DNA of 30,096 bases, from contig DDWS01000038.1 of assembly GCA_002347685.1 (NCBI GenBank), positions 1-30,096 on the forward strand, in the 5' to 3' direction. The DNA is from Syntrophaceae bacterium UBA2280 (GTDB taxonomy: Bacteria; Desulfobacterota; Syntrophia; Syntrophales; Smithellaceae). This document shows positions 7,312 through 15,455 of the stretch, piece after piece (position 1 is the stretch's first letter; the number at the start of each line of letters is the position of its first letter). The position numbers and the translations under genes were made by a program. The notes under the pieces were generated by a model. That model was not told the origin of the DNA and ran no database searches. It worked only from the letters and a program-made list of their open reading frames with translations.

Positions 7312-9251
7312 AAAGGTTGCTTTTGGACAAGAACAAAGAACATAACCGCAATTGGCGGAACCTCACGCTGCCGCAGCTTTTAGCGCAAAATGCCGAAATC
7401 TTCAAAGACGAGAAAACGGCGATTCGTGAAAAAGCCTACGGCATCTGGCAGACATTCACATGGCGTGATTATTTCGATTACGTTCGCAGGACCGCCGCGG
7501 GACTTGCCGCTTTGAATATGCAGCGCGGCGATCATCTGTGCATGATTGTCAACAACGCTCCGGAATGGCTTTTTTCAGAACTGGCCGCTCATGCCCTGGG
7601 TGCGACCACTCTCAATTTATTTACCACCTCGGTGGCCGAAGAACTCGCTTTTTCCATCGGTCGGATCCGTTCACCGATTGTCGTCGTGCAGGACCAGGAA
7701 CAGGTCGACAAACTCCTGGAGGTTAAAGATAAGCTTCCTCACACTGTGAAAGTTGTTTATATTGATCCGACCGGGATGAGCTCTTATGAAAATGATCCCT
7801 GGCTGATCAGTTACGCGGACCTTCTGAAAACCGGCGACAAGTACATTGATGAAAATCCGGGTCGTATCGAAGAAGAAATCAGCAAAGGACGCCCGCAGGA
7901 TATCGCCGTCATGATTCAGACCTCCGGCACCACCGGCGTGCCGAAAATGGCGATGCTTTCACATCGGAACCTGACGACGATGGCCGCCCAGTGGGTTCAA
8001 TCCGAACGGCTTGAGCCCGAAGAAAACTGGATTTCAATGTCACCGCCGGCCTGGATTGTCGATCAGATGTGGGGAATGGGGGTTGCTTTGTTCAGTGCGA
8101 TGACAATGAATTTTCCGGAAACGCCGGAAACGGTTCTGGAAGATTTTCGGGATATCGGCCCTTCAGTTCTGATTACCGCGTCACGCTTCTGGGAGGACAT
8201 GGCCTCCCGCATTCGCGTGAAAATATCCGACGCAGGATGGCTGAGAAGAAAGCTGTTTCACTTAAGCGAGAGTGCCGGTCGGTCGGTTGTGGCGATGAAA
8301 CTGCACAAAAAAACCATTCCATGGCACAAAAAACTCCTTTGCCGGTTTTTCGCGGTTACTGTATACAACCCGCTTTTGGACCGTCTGGGCTGTTCTCATT
8401 TTCACAGTGCTTTTACGGGCGGTCATCCCATCAGTCCCGATGTCATCGGATTCTTCCGGGCCATCGGTTTGAATTTAAAACAGTGCTACGGCCTGACGGA
8501 ATCCGGCGGTATTTTTCAGATTCAACCCGACGATGAAGTCAAGCTCGAAACCGTGGGACTTCCACTGCCTCTGACCGAAGTCAGGATTGCCGAAGATCAG
8601 GAAGTTTTAGTAAAGTCCGAAGCGAATTTTTCCGGATACTTTAACGACTATCAGGCCACGGAAGCCGCCTTTGAAAACGGTTGGCTCAAGACAGGCGACG
8701 CGGGCTACATCGATGAAGACGGTCACCTCCTGATTATCGGACGCAAGGAAGACATCATCCGCAATAAGAGTGGTGATGCCTTTTCGCCGGATTTCATTGA
8801 AACCCGCCTGAAGTTCAGTCCTTATATCAAGGAAGCGGTCACTTTCGGCGAAGCCCGGCCCTATATCAGCGCCATCATCAACATCGACCTCGGCAACGTA
8901 GGCAACTGGGCGGAAGAGAAGATGATCCCCTACACGACGTATATGGATCTGGCGTCGCAAAAGTCAGTAGAGGATTTGATTCTCGCTGAGGTGCGAAAGG
9001 TCAATGAACAGCTTCCCGATGTGATGAAAATCAAAAAGTTTGTACTGCTCTATAAACTGCTGGATGCGGACGACGAGGAGCTGACAAGGACCGGAAAGGT
9101 TCGCAGGCGTTTTGTTTACGGTCTTTATATAAAAATCATCGAGGCCATGTACAGCACAAAGCAAAGCATCCGGGTCACGGGTAAAATACGTTACAGAGAC
9201 GGACGCGTGGGAGAAATCGAAACCAGCATTAACATTATCAGCGTGGATTGA
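7308..9251 (+). CDS. AMP-forming acyl-CoA synthetase embedded in the ABC transporter operon
   Basis: A 647-residue member of the ANL (AMP-binding) superfamily, in the FadD15/long-chain-like branch, expected to activate a carboxylic acid to its CoA thioester with ATP. The A3 loop is IQTSGTTGVPKMAMLSH near residues 203-218, with Met-Ala where most family members have Gly. A5 is YGLTESGG, A7/A8 is LKTGDAGYIDEDGHLLIIGRKEDIIRNKSGD, and the A10 lysine is probably in TRTGKVRRR near the C-terminus. It starts four bases inside livG and is followed by livH after nine bases, so it is an integral part of the transporter operon. This suggests activation of the imported compound on arrival (vectorial acylation). 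The substrate is unknown; aromatic or medium/long fatty acids are both possible. Confidence 0.85.
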   Translation: MKRLLLDKNKEHNRNWRNLTLPQLLAQNAEIFKDEKTAIREKAYGIWQTFTWRDYFDYVRRTAAGLAALNMQRGDHLCMIVNNAPEWLFSELAAHALGATTLNLFTTSVAEELAFSIGRIRSPIVVVQDQEQVDKLLEVKDKLPHTVKVVYIDPTGMSSYENDPWLISYADLLKTGDKYIDENPGRIEEEISKGRPQDIAVMIQTSGTTGVPKMAMLSHRNLTTMAAQWVQSERLEPEENWISMSPPAWIVDQMWGMGVALFSAMTMNFPETPETVLEDFRDIGPSVLITASRFWEDMASRIRVKISDAGWLRRKLFHLSESAGRSVVAMKLHKKTIPWHKKLLCRFFAVTVYNPLLDRLGCSHFHSAFTGGHPISPDVIGFFRAIGLNLKQCYGLTESGGIFQIQPDDEVKLETVGLPLPLTEVRIAEDQEVLVKSEANFSGYFNDYQATEAAFENGWLKTGDAGYIDEDGHLLIIGRKEDIIRNKSGDAFSPDFIETRLKFSPYIKEAVTFGEARPYISAIINIDLGNVGNWAEEKMIPYTTYMDLASQKSVEDLILAEVRKVNEQLPDVMKIKKFVLLYKLLDADDEELTRTGKVRRRFVYGLYIKIIEAMYSTKQSIRVTGKIRYRDGRVGEIETSINIISVD

Positions 9252-9260
9252 GGGAAGCGA

Positions 9261-10139
9261 ATGGAATTTTTTCTGCAGTTACTGGTCAACGGAATTTGCG
9301 TCGGTTTGCTATACGGCATCTCCGCGATGGGGTTTGTCATGATCTTCAAGGCGTCGAGTGTTCTTAACTTCGCTCATGGAGAACTCCTGGCGCTGGGTGC
9401 CTTCTTTTTCCTTTCGCTGGTTACCTGGGGAAAGCTGCCCATAGCGGCATCGTTCATCCTGACGTTAGTCGGCTGCTTCATCCTGGGGTTTCTCATTGAG
9501 AAATTCTTTCTGCGGCCTCTCATCGGAGAAAAACTGATTTTTGTCATTATGCTCACTGTCGGACTGGCCGCCATGTTTAAGGGGCTGATTCTGCTGATTT
9601 GGGGCGGAAATCTGCACACCTATCCGGAGTTTCTTCCCGAATCACTGGAATTGAATTTAGGGGCCATTTACGTCGCGCCTGTCTATTCAGCCTCCCTTGT
9701 GATCGGTGTCATTTTCCTTGTCCTCTTCGGATTATTTTTTAAAAAATCTTCGCAGGGGATTTTCATGCGATCAGTGGCGGATAATCAAAAGGCCGCGTTG
9801 TCGCTGGGTGTCAATGTCCGTCGCGTTTTTGCCCTGTCCTGGGCGATTGCCGCGATGGTGGCTTGCATGAGCGGGATTGTGCTGGGCATTATCAACGGTG
9901 TTAACGTACACGATCTGAGTGCCATCGGCCTGAAAGTATTTCCAGTGGTGATTCTGGGCGGACTCGACAGTATCGGGGGCGCGATTATAGCCGGCATTAT
10001 CATTGGTCTTCTTGAAACATTTACCGGAGGTTATCTTTCACCTTCTCTTCGTGACGTTGTTCCCTACATTGTCCTGGTCTTTATTTTGATGGTCAAGCCT
10101 TACGGCCTGTTCGGACTGGTGGAGATTGAAAGAGTATAG
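9261..10139 (+). CDS. livH: ABC transporter permease, LivH type
   Basis: A 292-residue integral membrane permease with about eight hydrophobic helices. The LivH hallmark segments are visible: LLYGISAMGFVMIFKASSVLNFAHGELLALGAF near the N-terminus, the cytoplasmic loop GIFMRSVADNQKAALSLGVNVRRVFALSWAIA that docks with the ATPases, and GLKVFPVVILGGLDSIGGAIIAGIIIGLLE near the C-terminus. It is preceded by a GGGAAG ribosome site and followed by livM after a few bases. Confidence 0.92.
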   Translation: MEFFLQLLVNGICVGLLYGISAMGFVMIFKASSVLNFAHGELLALGAFFFLSLVTWGKLPIAASFILTLVGCFILGFLIEKFFLRPLIGEKLIFVIMLTVGLAAMFKGLILLIWGGNLHTYPEFLPESLELNLGAIYVAPVYSASLVIGVIFLVLFGLFFKKSSQGIFMRSVADNQKAALSLGVNVRRVFALSWAIAAMVACMSGIVLGIINGVNVHDLSAIGLKVFPVVILGGLDSIGGAIIAGIIIGLLETFTGGYLSPSLRDVVPYIVLVFILMVKPYGLFGLVEIERV

Positions 10140-10151
10140 AGAGTGGTTTTT

Positions 10152-11222
10152 ATGAAAAAGTTGTCTTTTCACCCCTGCGGGAATTACCGTGAAAATTACG
10201 CTCAGGAACTCGCCATTTTCGATACATGGTTCGGCAGGGTCTGTCTTGGCGTTTTTCTGGCTGTGCTTTTCGGCGTCGCGCCTTTCATGTTGAGCCCCTA
10301 TCTACTATACATTCTGAACACGATCGGCATTCTGGCCATCGGTGCGATCGGGCTCAATATTCTCATCGGTTACACCGGTCAGATCTCTTTGGGGCACGGA
10401 GCGTTTTTCGGCGTCGGCGCTTACGCCGCCGCGATCCTGGCAACACGCCTGGACGTCCCGTTTTATCTGTCGATTCCGGCTGCAGGTGCTATTACAGCCA
10501 TGGTCGGTATGGTCATCGGAATCCCCTCGGGAAGACTCAAGGGACTTTACCTCACTATTGCGACGCTCGCAGGGCAGTTCATCATTGAGTATGTGTTGAT
10601 CCAGTGGGAGAGTCTGACAAGAGGCACCATGGGCATCACGCTTCCAGCCCCGAAGATATTCAACTGGACGATTGCCGGTGATCAAGCCTTCTTCTTTTTT
10701 ATTTTCATTTGCCTGGTGCTGACCACCTGGTTTGCCGTCAATATTATGCGCAGCAAATACGGACGGGCATTTATCGCCATCCGGGACAACGACCGCGCCG
10801 CGGAAGGCATGGGTATTCCCATCTTCAAATATAAGATTCTCGCCTTCGCGATCAGTTCATTTTATGCCGGTTTTGCCGGCGCGCTGTGGGCCTACTACAT
10901 GGTCAGTATCACGACGGAACCATTCAATCTGGGGCTTTCGGTGGAATTTATCGCCATGGTCATTATCGGTGGTATGGGCAATATTCCCGGCGCGATTCTC
11001 GGCGCAACATTCATTACGCTACTCAACGAAGCGTTACGCTTCGTGACGGGAATTTTGATGAATGTCGGCATGATCACCAGTATGGGCCTGAATATCGCGC
11101 CCCTTCGCGAATTTGTTTTCGGGCTGGCCATCGTGTTGTTTATTTTGCTCGAACCGAAGGGGATCGCGGAACTGTGGCGGATTTTAAGATCGAATTTCCG
11201 GCTCTGGCCCTTTTCATATTAG
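10152..11222 (+). CDS. livM: ABC transporter permease, LivM type
   Basis: Second integral membrane permease, about 356 residues from the ATG at 10152. It has the LivM signature GYTGQISLGHGAFFGVGAYAAA, the ATPase-contact loop SKYGRAFIAIRDNDRAAEGMGIPIFKYKILAFAISSFYAGFAGAL, and the conserved tail MVIIGGMGNIPGAILGATFI. A cytoplasmic N-terminal stretch of about 30 polar residues precedes the first helix. A GTG at 10143 could extend it by three codons, but the ATG with GAGAG eight bases upstream fits better. The stop at 11220-11222 lies eight bases before livF. Confidence 0.92.
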   Translation: MKKLSFHPCGNYRENYAQELAIFDTWFGRVCLGVFLAVLFGVAPFMLSPYLLYILNTIGILAIGAIGLNILIGYTGQISLGHGAFFGVGAYAAAILATRLDVPFYLSIPAAGAITAMVGMVIGIPSGRLKGLYLTIATLAGQFIIEYVLIQWESLTRGTMGITLPAPKIFNWTIAGDQAFFFFIFICLVLTTWFAVNIMRSKYGRAFIAIRDNDRAAEGMGIPIFKYKILAFAISSFYAGFAGALWAYYMVSITTEPFNLGLSVEFIAMVIIGGMGNIPGAILGATFITLLNEALRFVTGILMNVGMITSMGLNIAPLREFVFGLAIVLFILLEPKGIAELWRILRSNFRLWPFSY

Positions 11223-11230
11223 GATCGTTT

Positions 11231-12031
11231 ATGGGGAAACTACTTTTACAGCTCAATAATATTTCCGTTGTCTATTCAAACGTGATTCAGGTCCTCAAAG
11301 GCGTATCGCTGTCCGTGGAACAGGGTCATATTGTTTCGCTCCTGGGCAGCAACGGTGCGGGAAAGACGACCACGCTTAAGGCGATTTCCGGACTGCTCAA
11401 ACCGGAAAACGGCGAGGTGACGGACGGAAGCATCCTATACAACGGTGTGAATATCCAAAACCAGCCGCCGGAATTCATCACCCGTCAGGGGATTATCCAG
11501 GTGCTGGAAGGCCGACAGCCTTTTAAATATCTGACCATAGAAGAAAATCTGCGTGTCGGTACGGCCACCCGTCCCGGAAAACCTTTCAAACAGGACCTGG
11601 AGATGGTTTACCATTATTTCCCTGCATTGGTGCCAAGACGAAAAGCGTTAGCCGGATATTGCAGCGGCGGCGAACTGCAGATGCTGGTCATCGGCCGGGC
11701 TTTGATGGCCCACCCGCAGCTTTTGATGCTCGATGAGCCTTCCCTGGGTCTCGCGCCACTGGTTGTGCAGGAAATCTTCCGGATTATCAAAAAGATCAAT
11801 GAAGAACACTCAACGACTATCGTGCTCGTAGAGCAAAACGCCAATATGGCGCTTCAGGTGGCGCATTACGGATATGTGATGGAAAACGGAAAGATCGTCA
11901 TGGAAGGCACGTCAAAGGAACTGTCCGACAATCCGGACGTCAAGGAATTTTATCTGGGGATGGCGGCCTCGGGCATCACGAAATCCTACAAGGACGTCAA
12001 ATCCTACCGGCGCCGTAAACGCTGGCTCTAG
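11231..12031 (+). CDS. livF: ABC transporter ATP-binding protein, LivF type
   Basis: Second cytoplasmic ATPase, 266 residues. Walker A is GSNGAGKTTTLKAISGL, followed by the insert EVTDGSILYNGVNIQNQPPEFI seen in LivF proteins of this transporter/ligase cluster type. The Q-loop region is GIIQVLEGRQPFKYLTIEENL, the signature is LAGYCSGGELQMLVIGRALM, Walker B is LLMLDEPSLGLAP and the switch His position is replaced by Gln-Asn in LVEQNAN, which is normal for LivF. The true start is the ATG at 11231 (MGKLLLQLNNISVVYSN) with AGGA ten bases upstream. The same frame is open further back to 10886, but that part overlaps livM in another frame and has no ABC character. Confidence 0.92.
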   Translation: MGKLLLQLNNISVVYSNVIQVLKGVSLSVEQGHIVSLLGSNGAGKTTTLKAISGLLKPENGEVTDGSILYNGVNIQNQPPEFITRQGIIQVLEGRQPFKYLTIEENLRVGTATRPGKPFKQDLEMVYHYFPALVPRRKALAGYCSGGELQMLVIGRALMAHPQLLMLDEPSLGLAPLVVQEIFRIIKKINEEHSTTIVLVEQNANMALQVAHYGYVMENGKIVMEGTSKELSDNPDVKEFYLGMAASGITKSYKDVKSYRRRKRWL

Positions 12032-12044
12032 CAAGGGGAGGAGT

Positions 12045-13298
12045 ATGAAAAAATATTTTGACGGCAAAGAAAAAGCGTCTTTGAAGTCGCGAAGAGAAAT
12101 GCAGGATCAGGCACTGTCTGCCATGGTTAAACGGGGATATAAAAAATCCCCCAGGTTGAAGAAGCTGCTCGACCGTCACCATATCACGCCTGCCAGAATT
12201 CAATCCCGGGAGGATCTTGAGACGTTACCTGTAACCTCGCGGGAAAAACTCGTTGAAATGGAGATGCAGGATCCGCCCTATGCGGGGTTGGAAAATCCCG
12301 AAATCGCGATTGACAGAATTTTCACATCACCCGGACCGGTTTATGAACCGCATTTATCAGAAACGGATATTTTGTGGGCGCGCGCTTTTTTCGCAGCGGG
12401 AATCGGACCGGGGGATATTGCTCTCAATGCCTTTTCCTACCATTTGGTGGCGGCAGGTCTCACGTTTCACAACGGTCTTCGAAAAGTCGGCGCGACGGTG
12501 GTTCCCTCCGGAACATCTTCATCGCAGATTCAAGTGCAGTTGATCCGCGACCTGAAAGTTACCGCCTATGTCGGAACACCCAGTTTCCTGATGTCGATCA
12601 TCAATCAGTCCAGGGAAATGGGATTTAATTTCAAAAAGGACTTTCGCGTGAAAAAGGCCTGTTTTGCGGCTGAGCCTCTTTTGCCCCAGTTGCGACAGGT
12701 ATTTGAAAAAGAATACGGCATCGACACCTATCAGATGTACGGCGCAACCGAAGTCGGGGACGTGGCCTACGAATGCTCACAAAAAACAGGATGGCACCTT
12801 TGTGAAGAAACCATCGTGGAGATTGTCGACCCGGCAACCGGCAGAAACGTTGCCGCAGGCGAGCTGGGTGAGGTTGTGGTGACACGCATCAATGACATAT
12901 TTTTTCTGCTGCGATTCGGTACCGGCGATTTATCACGGCTGATCACAGAAAAATGCGCCTGCGGCAGAACGTCCTATCGATTGGCAGGCATTGCGGGAAG
13001 GGTAGGCGATGCGGTGAAAGTCCGCGGTCTTTTTATCGCACCCAGTCAGATGAAAGTCATTTCCGCCCAATTCAACCACTTGCCGCTGCAGGCACTTGTC
13101 AGCCGCGAAGGCCACGAAGATATTTTAACATTGCGTGTCGAAAAAGCCGGTCTTGCAACAGGTCCCGGCGCGTGGGAAGAAAAATTCAGGAAAGTATTCA
13201 GAGAAATCTGTACGGTTAAAATTGACGCGGTAGAATATGTCGCAAATGGTTCGATTACAACGGATCAGAAGGTGATTGTCGATCAGAGACAGTGGTAA
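12045..13298 (+). CDS. PaaK-like phenylacetate-CoA ligase family protein with altered P-loop
   Basis: A 417-residue member of the phenylacetate-CoA ligase/F390 synthetase branch of AMP-binding enzymes. Recognisable parts are the conserved adenylation motif YQMYGATEVGD (Tyr232 to Glu236), the acidic strand ELGEVVVTRI, RFGTGDLS, the cysteine pair CACGRTSYRLAGIAGRVGDAVKVRG and a PaaK-type C-terminal lid. The ATP P-loop that normally reads SSGTTGKPT is replaced by TSPGPVYEP at residues 94-102. Adenylation chemistry is therefore uncertain: the enzyme may use a modified loop or serve another role. It follows livF after 13 bases with a strong GGGGAGGAG ribosome site and is the last gene of the operon. 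Its 3' end overlaps the convergent gene at 13255 by 44 bases. Confidence 0.8.
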   Translation: MKKYFDGKEKASLKSRREMQDQALSAMVKRGYKKSPRLKKLLDRHHITPARIQSREDLETLPVTSREKLVEMEMQDPPYAGLENPEIAIDRIFTSPGPVYEPHLSETDILWARAFFAAGIGPGDIALNAFSYHLVAAGLTFHNGLRKVGATVVPSGTSSSQIQVQLIRDLKVTAYVGTPSFLMSIINQSREMGFNFKKDFRVKKACFAAEPLLPQLRQVFEKEYGIDTYQMYGATEVGDVAYECSQKTGWHLCEETIVEIVDPATGRNVAAGELGEVVVTRINDIFFLLRFGTGDLSRLITEKCACGRTSYRLAGIAGRVGDAVKVRGLFIAPSQMKVISAQFNHLPLQALVSREGHEDILTLRVEKAGLATGPGAWEEKFRKVFREICTVKIDAVEYVANGSITTDQKVIVDQRQW

Positions 13299-13641
13299 TT
13301 TCCGGCGAAAGCTTTATCCCCAGAAAATAAGCGTCCAGGATGGAAACGATCCAGCAGACGGCCAGCAAAGCAAGAATCATCGACAGCGAGGAAAGGTTCA
13401 TCGCACCGACGGCGCTGGTTGCCACGGATATCACATCGTTGAGTCGCAAGGCGCCCTTCTGAAAAGGTGCTGCGTTGATCATCGCGGCAGCCATCTGAAC
13501 CACAGCCCAGGCCAGCGCGAAGCAGCAGGCCACGGAGGGCAGCAGAAAAACGATGCCTCTGAAATATCTTTTCAGGTAAATCTGTCCAGCACCGGGAACG
13601 ACAAGACCGCTCAGCAATGCCGCCTTCACAGGTTGATTCAT
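13255..13641 (-). CDS. Small membrane protein with PGAGQIYLKRY motif (TM2/DUF5683-like)
   Basis: A 128-residue protein with three likely membrane helices. It opens with LSGLVVPGAGQIYLKRYFRGIVFLL, the 'PG.GQ.Y..R...G' motif of TM2-like and related small membrane proteins of unknown function. A second hydrophobic block (CFALAWAVVQMAAAMI) and a third (LSMILALLAVCWIVSILDAYFLGI) follow. The gene lies 11 bases after recJ on the same strand with a GGGAG ribosome site, so it is probably co-transcribed. Its last 44 bases overlap the end of the convergent PaaK-like gene. No specific function can be given. Confidence 0.7.
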   Translation of the reverse strand: MNQPVKAALLSGLVVPGAGQIYLKRYFRGIVFLLPSVACCFALAWAVVQMAAAMINAAPFQKGALRLNDVISVATSAVGAMNLSSLSMILALLAVCWIVSILDAYFLGIKLSPEITTVSDRQSPSDPL

Positions 13642-13652
13642 GGAGGCTCCCT

Positions 13653-15392
13653 TCAGGAAACAACCGCCGCGTCTCTGATTTTCAACTGGATATCAGACGC
13701 GCCGTTCCAGTAATTAAACTGTGGCGTAAAAACCACATCGATATGCGCTCCCGAAATGGCATTTAAGTGCTTGCCCATGCCGAACCAGATACAGTTGTGT
13801 GAGGCGCCATCGGTGTTGAGGCGCAATTTCAGATGACTGTTGCCGACGACTGCAGGGGAGGCGGTCTTGAGATTTCTGGCGCACAGCAATGGTTCTGGAT
13901 TTTCACAACCGAAGGGCGCGAGCAGGGATATTTCGTTTAACAGTTTGAGGTTTACTTCCTGAAGATCGCATTCCGTGTCGATGAGTGATTGAGACACCAT
14001 GTCATTGGATTGAACCGAATCCCGGATGATCTGATCCATCATAAAAGCAAATTCATCGATATCGTCTTCACGGATGGAAATGCCCGCCGCCCGATAATGT
14101 CCGCCATAAGACAGCAGAAGCGAAGCGCACTGCTGCAGTCCCTTATGGATATTGAATTCAGAAATGCTGCGGCCGGACCCTTTGCCGATTCCGTTTTGCA
14201 GACTGATGACAAACGCAGGCCGGCTGTAGATATCGACCAGTTTTGAAGCGACAATGCCGATCACACCTGGGTGCCATTGGTCAGAAGCGAACACCAGAGA
14301 ATTCATTTTGTCAAGATCAGGATATTCATCAATTTTTGTAAGAATCTCCTTGAGAATATCGCGTTCCATCGCCTGGCGTTTCCGGTTGTAGGAATCAAGC
14401 TTTTCCGCCCAGGGCATGGCCTCTTCCATCGTTTCGGAAAGTAAAAGCTTCACCGCATCAACCGCCGAACCGATCCTTCCCGCGGCGTTGATGCGGGGAA
14501 TCATGCAGAAGGAAGCTTTGCAGGAGTCAATTCGCTGTCCTTCGATACCGCTGACTTCTTTGAGGGCCCTGATGCCCGGACGTTTGCTTTCCGTGATCAG
14601 CTCCAGACCGATTTTCGAGAAAATCCGGTTTTCACCGACTAAAGGCGCGATATCGCCGATCGTACCGAGCGCAACGATGTCGAGATACTCTTTCAGATTG
14701 GGATACTCCGAGTTTTTGAAAAAATCTTCCTTGCGGAGTGTACCGCGCAGTGCGATCAAAAAATTATAAGCTATGCCAACGCCGGCCAGATACTTGAACG
14801 GGAAAGAGCAATCCTTGCGGTTCGGGTTAATCGCGGCGACGGCGTCCGGCAGACGGTCGACGATCTCATGATGGTCGAGCACAATCGTATCGATTCCAAG
14901 CGATTTCGCGTAAGCTATCGGCTCGAAATCAGAAATACCGCAATCCACGGTAATTATCAGCTTGATGTTGCTTTGTTTGAAGTGGTCCACGACAGGGATT
15001 TTCAGGCCGTAGCCTTCTTTCACCCTGTCCGGAATATAATAGGAGACGTGGGGTGTCAGTTCCTTGATGAACTTATAGAGAATCACAACAGATGTGATGC
15101 CATCGGCATCATAATCGCCGTAAATGACGATGGATTCACCGGCATGAATGGCATGAATCAAACGGTTCACACCTTTTTTCATGTCCTGCATTAAAAAAGG
15201 GCTGTGCAAATCGTTGAGAGACGGATGGAGGTAGCGATGCGCGTCCGCGAGACTGGCAACATGCCGGTTCATCAGCAATCTGGCGGTGATTGCGTGAATA
15301 CCGAATTCCTTTGCCAGGGAGGCTGCAAATTGCTGCTCACCGGTTTCCTTCAGTTTCCATTGTGTTACCGGTAATTGACCTTCTTCAATCAT
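13653..15392 (-). CDS. recJ: Single-stranded-DNA-specific exonuclease RecJ
   Basis: Degrades single-stranded DNA 5' to 3' in recombination (RecF pathway), base-excision and mismatch repair. DHH-family motifs are all present: IVIYGDYDADGITS (motif I), ITVDCGISD (motif II), IDTIVLDHHE (motif III) and PRINAAGRIGSA (motif IV). The DHHA1 part follows with GIGKGSGRSISEFNIHKGLQQC and LSYGGHYRAAGISI, then the C-terminal OB fold. From the ATG at 15392 the protein is 579 residues, close to the usual length. The frame is open to an ATG at 15434, with further ATGs at 15428 and 15425, but a promoter -10 box overlaps these and they lack ribosome sites. The 15392 start follows AAGAAGAA. The start remains uncertain. 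Confidence 0.92.
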   Translation of the reverse strand: MIEEGQLPVTQWKLKETGEQQFAASLAKEFGIHAITARLLMNRHVASLADAHRYLHPSLNDLHSPFLMQDMKKGVNRLIHAIHAGESIVIYGDYDADGITSVVILYKFIKELTPHVSYYIPDRVKEGYGLKIPVVDHFKQSNIKLIITVDCGISDFEPIAYAKSLGIDTIVLDHHEIVDRLPDAVAAINPNRKDCSFPFKYLAGVGIAYNFLIALRGTLRKEDFFKNSEYPNLKEYLDIVALGTIGDIAPLVGENRIFSKIGLELITESKRPGIRALKEVSGIEGQRIDSCKASFCMIPRINAAGRIGSAVDAVKLLLSETMEEAMPWAEKLDSYNRKRQAMERDILKEILTKIDEYPDLDKMNSLVFASDQWHPGVIGIVASKLVDIYSRPAFVISLQNGIGKGSGRSISEFNIHKGLQQCASLLLSYGGHYRAAGISIREDDIDEFAFMMDQIIRDSVQSNDMVSQSLIDTECDLQEVNLKLLNEISLLAPFGCENPEPLLCARNLKTASPAVVGNSHLKLRLNTDGASHNCIWFGMGKHLNAISGAHIDVVFTPQFNYWNGASDIQLKIRDAAVVS

Positions 15393-15423
15393 GGGTTCTT
15401 CTTTTTTTGTATTTAATCTGTTC

Positions 15424-15451
15424 ATCATACCCATGACAGGCTTTATGTCAA
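15424..15451 (-). promoter_or_regulatory. Internal sigma-70 promoter for recJ
   Basis: On the minus strand a perfect TTGACA (15451 to 15446) is followed after 16 bases by TATGAT (15429 to 15424, five of six). It lies just behind the stop of the DUF3857 lipoprotein gene and overlaps the upstream candidate ATGs of recJ. Transcripts from here would begin near 15417 and favour the recJ start at 15392. Confidence 0.6.
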
Positions 15452-15455
15452 GACT

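Noticed and set aside
10886..11230. Extended LivF reading frame reaching back to 10886
   Set aside because: It overlaps livM in another frame; ABC homology begins at 11231 where a ribosome site is present.
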